Shown one piece after another: positions 7,614 to 7,710 of a stretch of DNA of 7,710 nt. How positions within the stretch are numbered: position 1 is the first letter of the stretch; each line of letters starts with the position of its first letter. The DNA comes from Actinomycetota bacterium (GTDB lineage: Bacteria > Actinomycetota > Humimicrobiia > Humimicrobiales > Humimicrobiaceae). A program made the position numbers and the translations under genes. The stretch spans positions 1-7,710 of the forward strand of contig JAMCQQ010000160.1 in the NCBI GenBank assembly GCA_023379515.1, read 5' to 3'. The notes beneath the pieces were generated by a model that saw only the letters and a list, made by a program, of their open reading frames with translations, was not told the origin of the DNA and searched no databases.

Positions 7614-7710
7614 ATGATAACAATAAAGGAAAATTTTAAGAGCCATGATGGGTATTTCAAAAACACGCAGGCTTTTCCCCGGCGAGTAAAAGCCAGCTCA
7701 GTTTCAGGCT
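7614..7710 (+). CDS. Possible start of an unidentified gene, cut by the window edge
   Basis: An ATG at 7614, 26 bases after the uvrC stop, opens a frame that stays free of stops to the window edge (32 codons). The peptide begins MITIKENFKSHDGYFK and continues with a basic FPRRVK stretch. I do not recognise it. It is not the glycine-rich start expected for the YvcK family and has no P-loop as expected for RapZ, two genes often found after uvrC in actinobacteria. An AGGAAG (7595-7600) lies 13 bases upstream, farther than ideal. A competing ATG at 7645 closes after 14 codons. A minus-strand frame is also open from the edge to a stop near 7599, so strand and coding status are uncertain. Confidence 0.3.
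   Translation, partial: MITIKENFKSHDGYFKNTQAFPRRVKASSVSG
7667..7697. repeat. Imperfect inverted repeat near the right edge
   Basis: GGCTTTT (7670-7676) and AAAAGCC (7688-7694) are perfect inverted repeats around an 11-base GC-rich loop. Beyond an A-A mismatch, two more pairs (GC 7667-7668 with GC 7696-7697) extend the stem. CAGGCT also recurs at 7668-7673 and 7705-7710. No T run follows within the window, so terminator function is unsupported. It may be chance, an RNA structure, or part of a repeat that continues outside. Confidence 0.3.

Noticed and set aside
7605..7638. Inverted repeat TAAAATTT / AAATTTTA as a uvrC terminator
   Set aside because: The arms are A/T only with an 18-base loop, so the stem would be very weak, and no GC stem with a T run is present.
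1..7710. CRISPR array, insertion sequence, tRNA or rRNA gene
   Set aside because: No spaced direct repeats, transposase motifs, or cloverleaf or rRNA-like segments were seen. Almost the entire window is accounted for by four housekeeping genes.

Overview
The window holds four complete or near-complete housekeeping genes, all on the + strand and tightly packed: coaE (167-772), uvrB (787-2826), uvrA (2856-5726) and uvrC (5686-7587). It begins with a 166-base AT-rich non-coding leader. It ends with the first 97 bases of a possible further + strand gene. No mobile element, CRISPR array, tRNA or rRNA gene is visible.

The organism is an AT-rich bacterium, probably uncultured or poorly sampled. Two things point tentatively to a deep, low-GC Actinomycetota-like lineage. 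The first is the coaE-uvrB-uvrA-uvrC order, which I recall as typical of actinobacteria (there downstream of rpsA). The second is the style of UvrB, for example LAPNKTLAAQL, KPTKGQI and TTLTKKMAEDL. The CoaE protein resembles the divergent form I remember from Thermotoga (TGK at the P-loop, D/E-AA-L in place of D-PLLF). The lineage is therefore an inference and not a firm call.

The genes make up the full UvrABC nucleotide excision repair machine plus one CoA biosynthesis enzyme. UvrA2 finds the lesion and loads UvrB. UvrB verifies the damage with its helicase fold and beta-hairpin. UvrC then cuts on both sides with its GIY-YIG and RNase H-like nuclease domains. All key residues I checked are present in the three Uvr proteins. 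CoaE joins phosphate to dephospho-CoA and is probably linked only by transcription.

Regulatory reading: a sigma-70-like promoter precedes coaE (86-115). A second and better one (ATGACA, 17 bp, TATAAC; 705-733) lies inside the 3' end of coaE. It directly abuts a near-perfect 22-bp palindrome (684-705). This looks like a uvrBAC promoter with its own operator, although no classical LexA box is present. A hairpin straddles the uvrB stop codon, and uvrA and uvrC overlap by 41 bases.

I see no wholly new system here. The palindrome-promoter module and the uvrA/uvrC overlap with its slippery A AAA AAG heptamer are the points most worth a second look.
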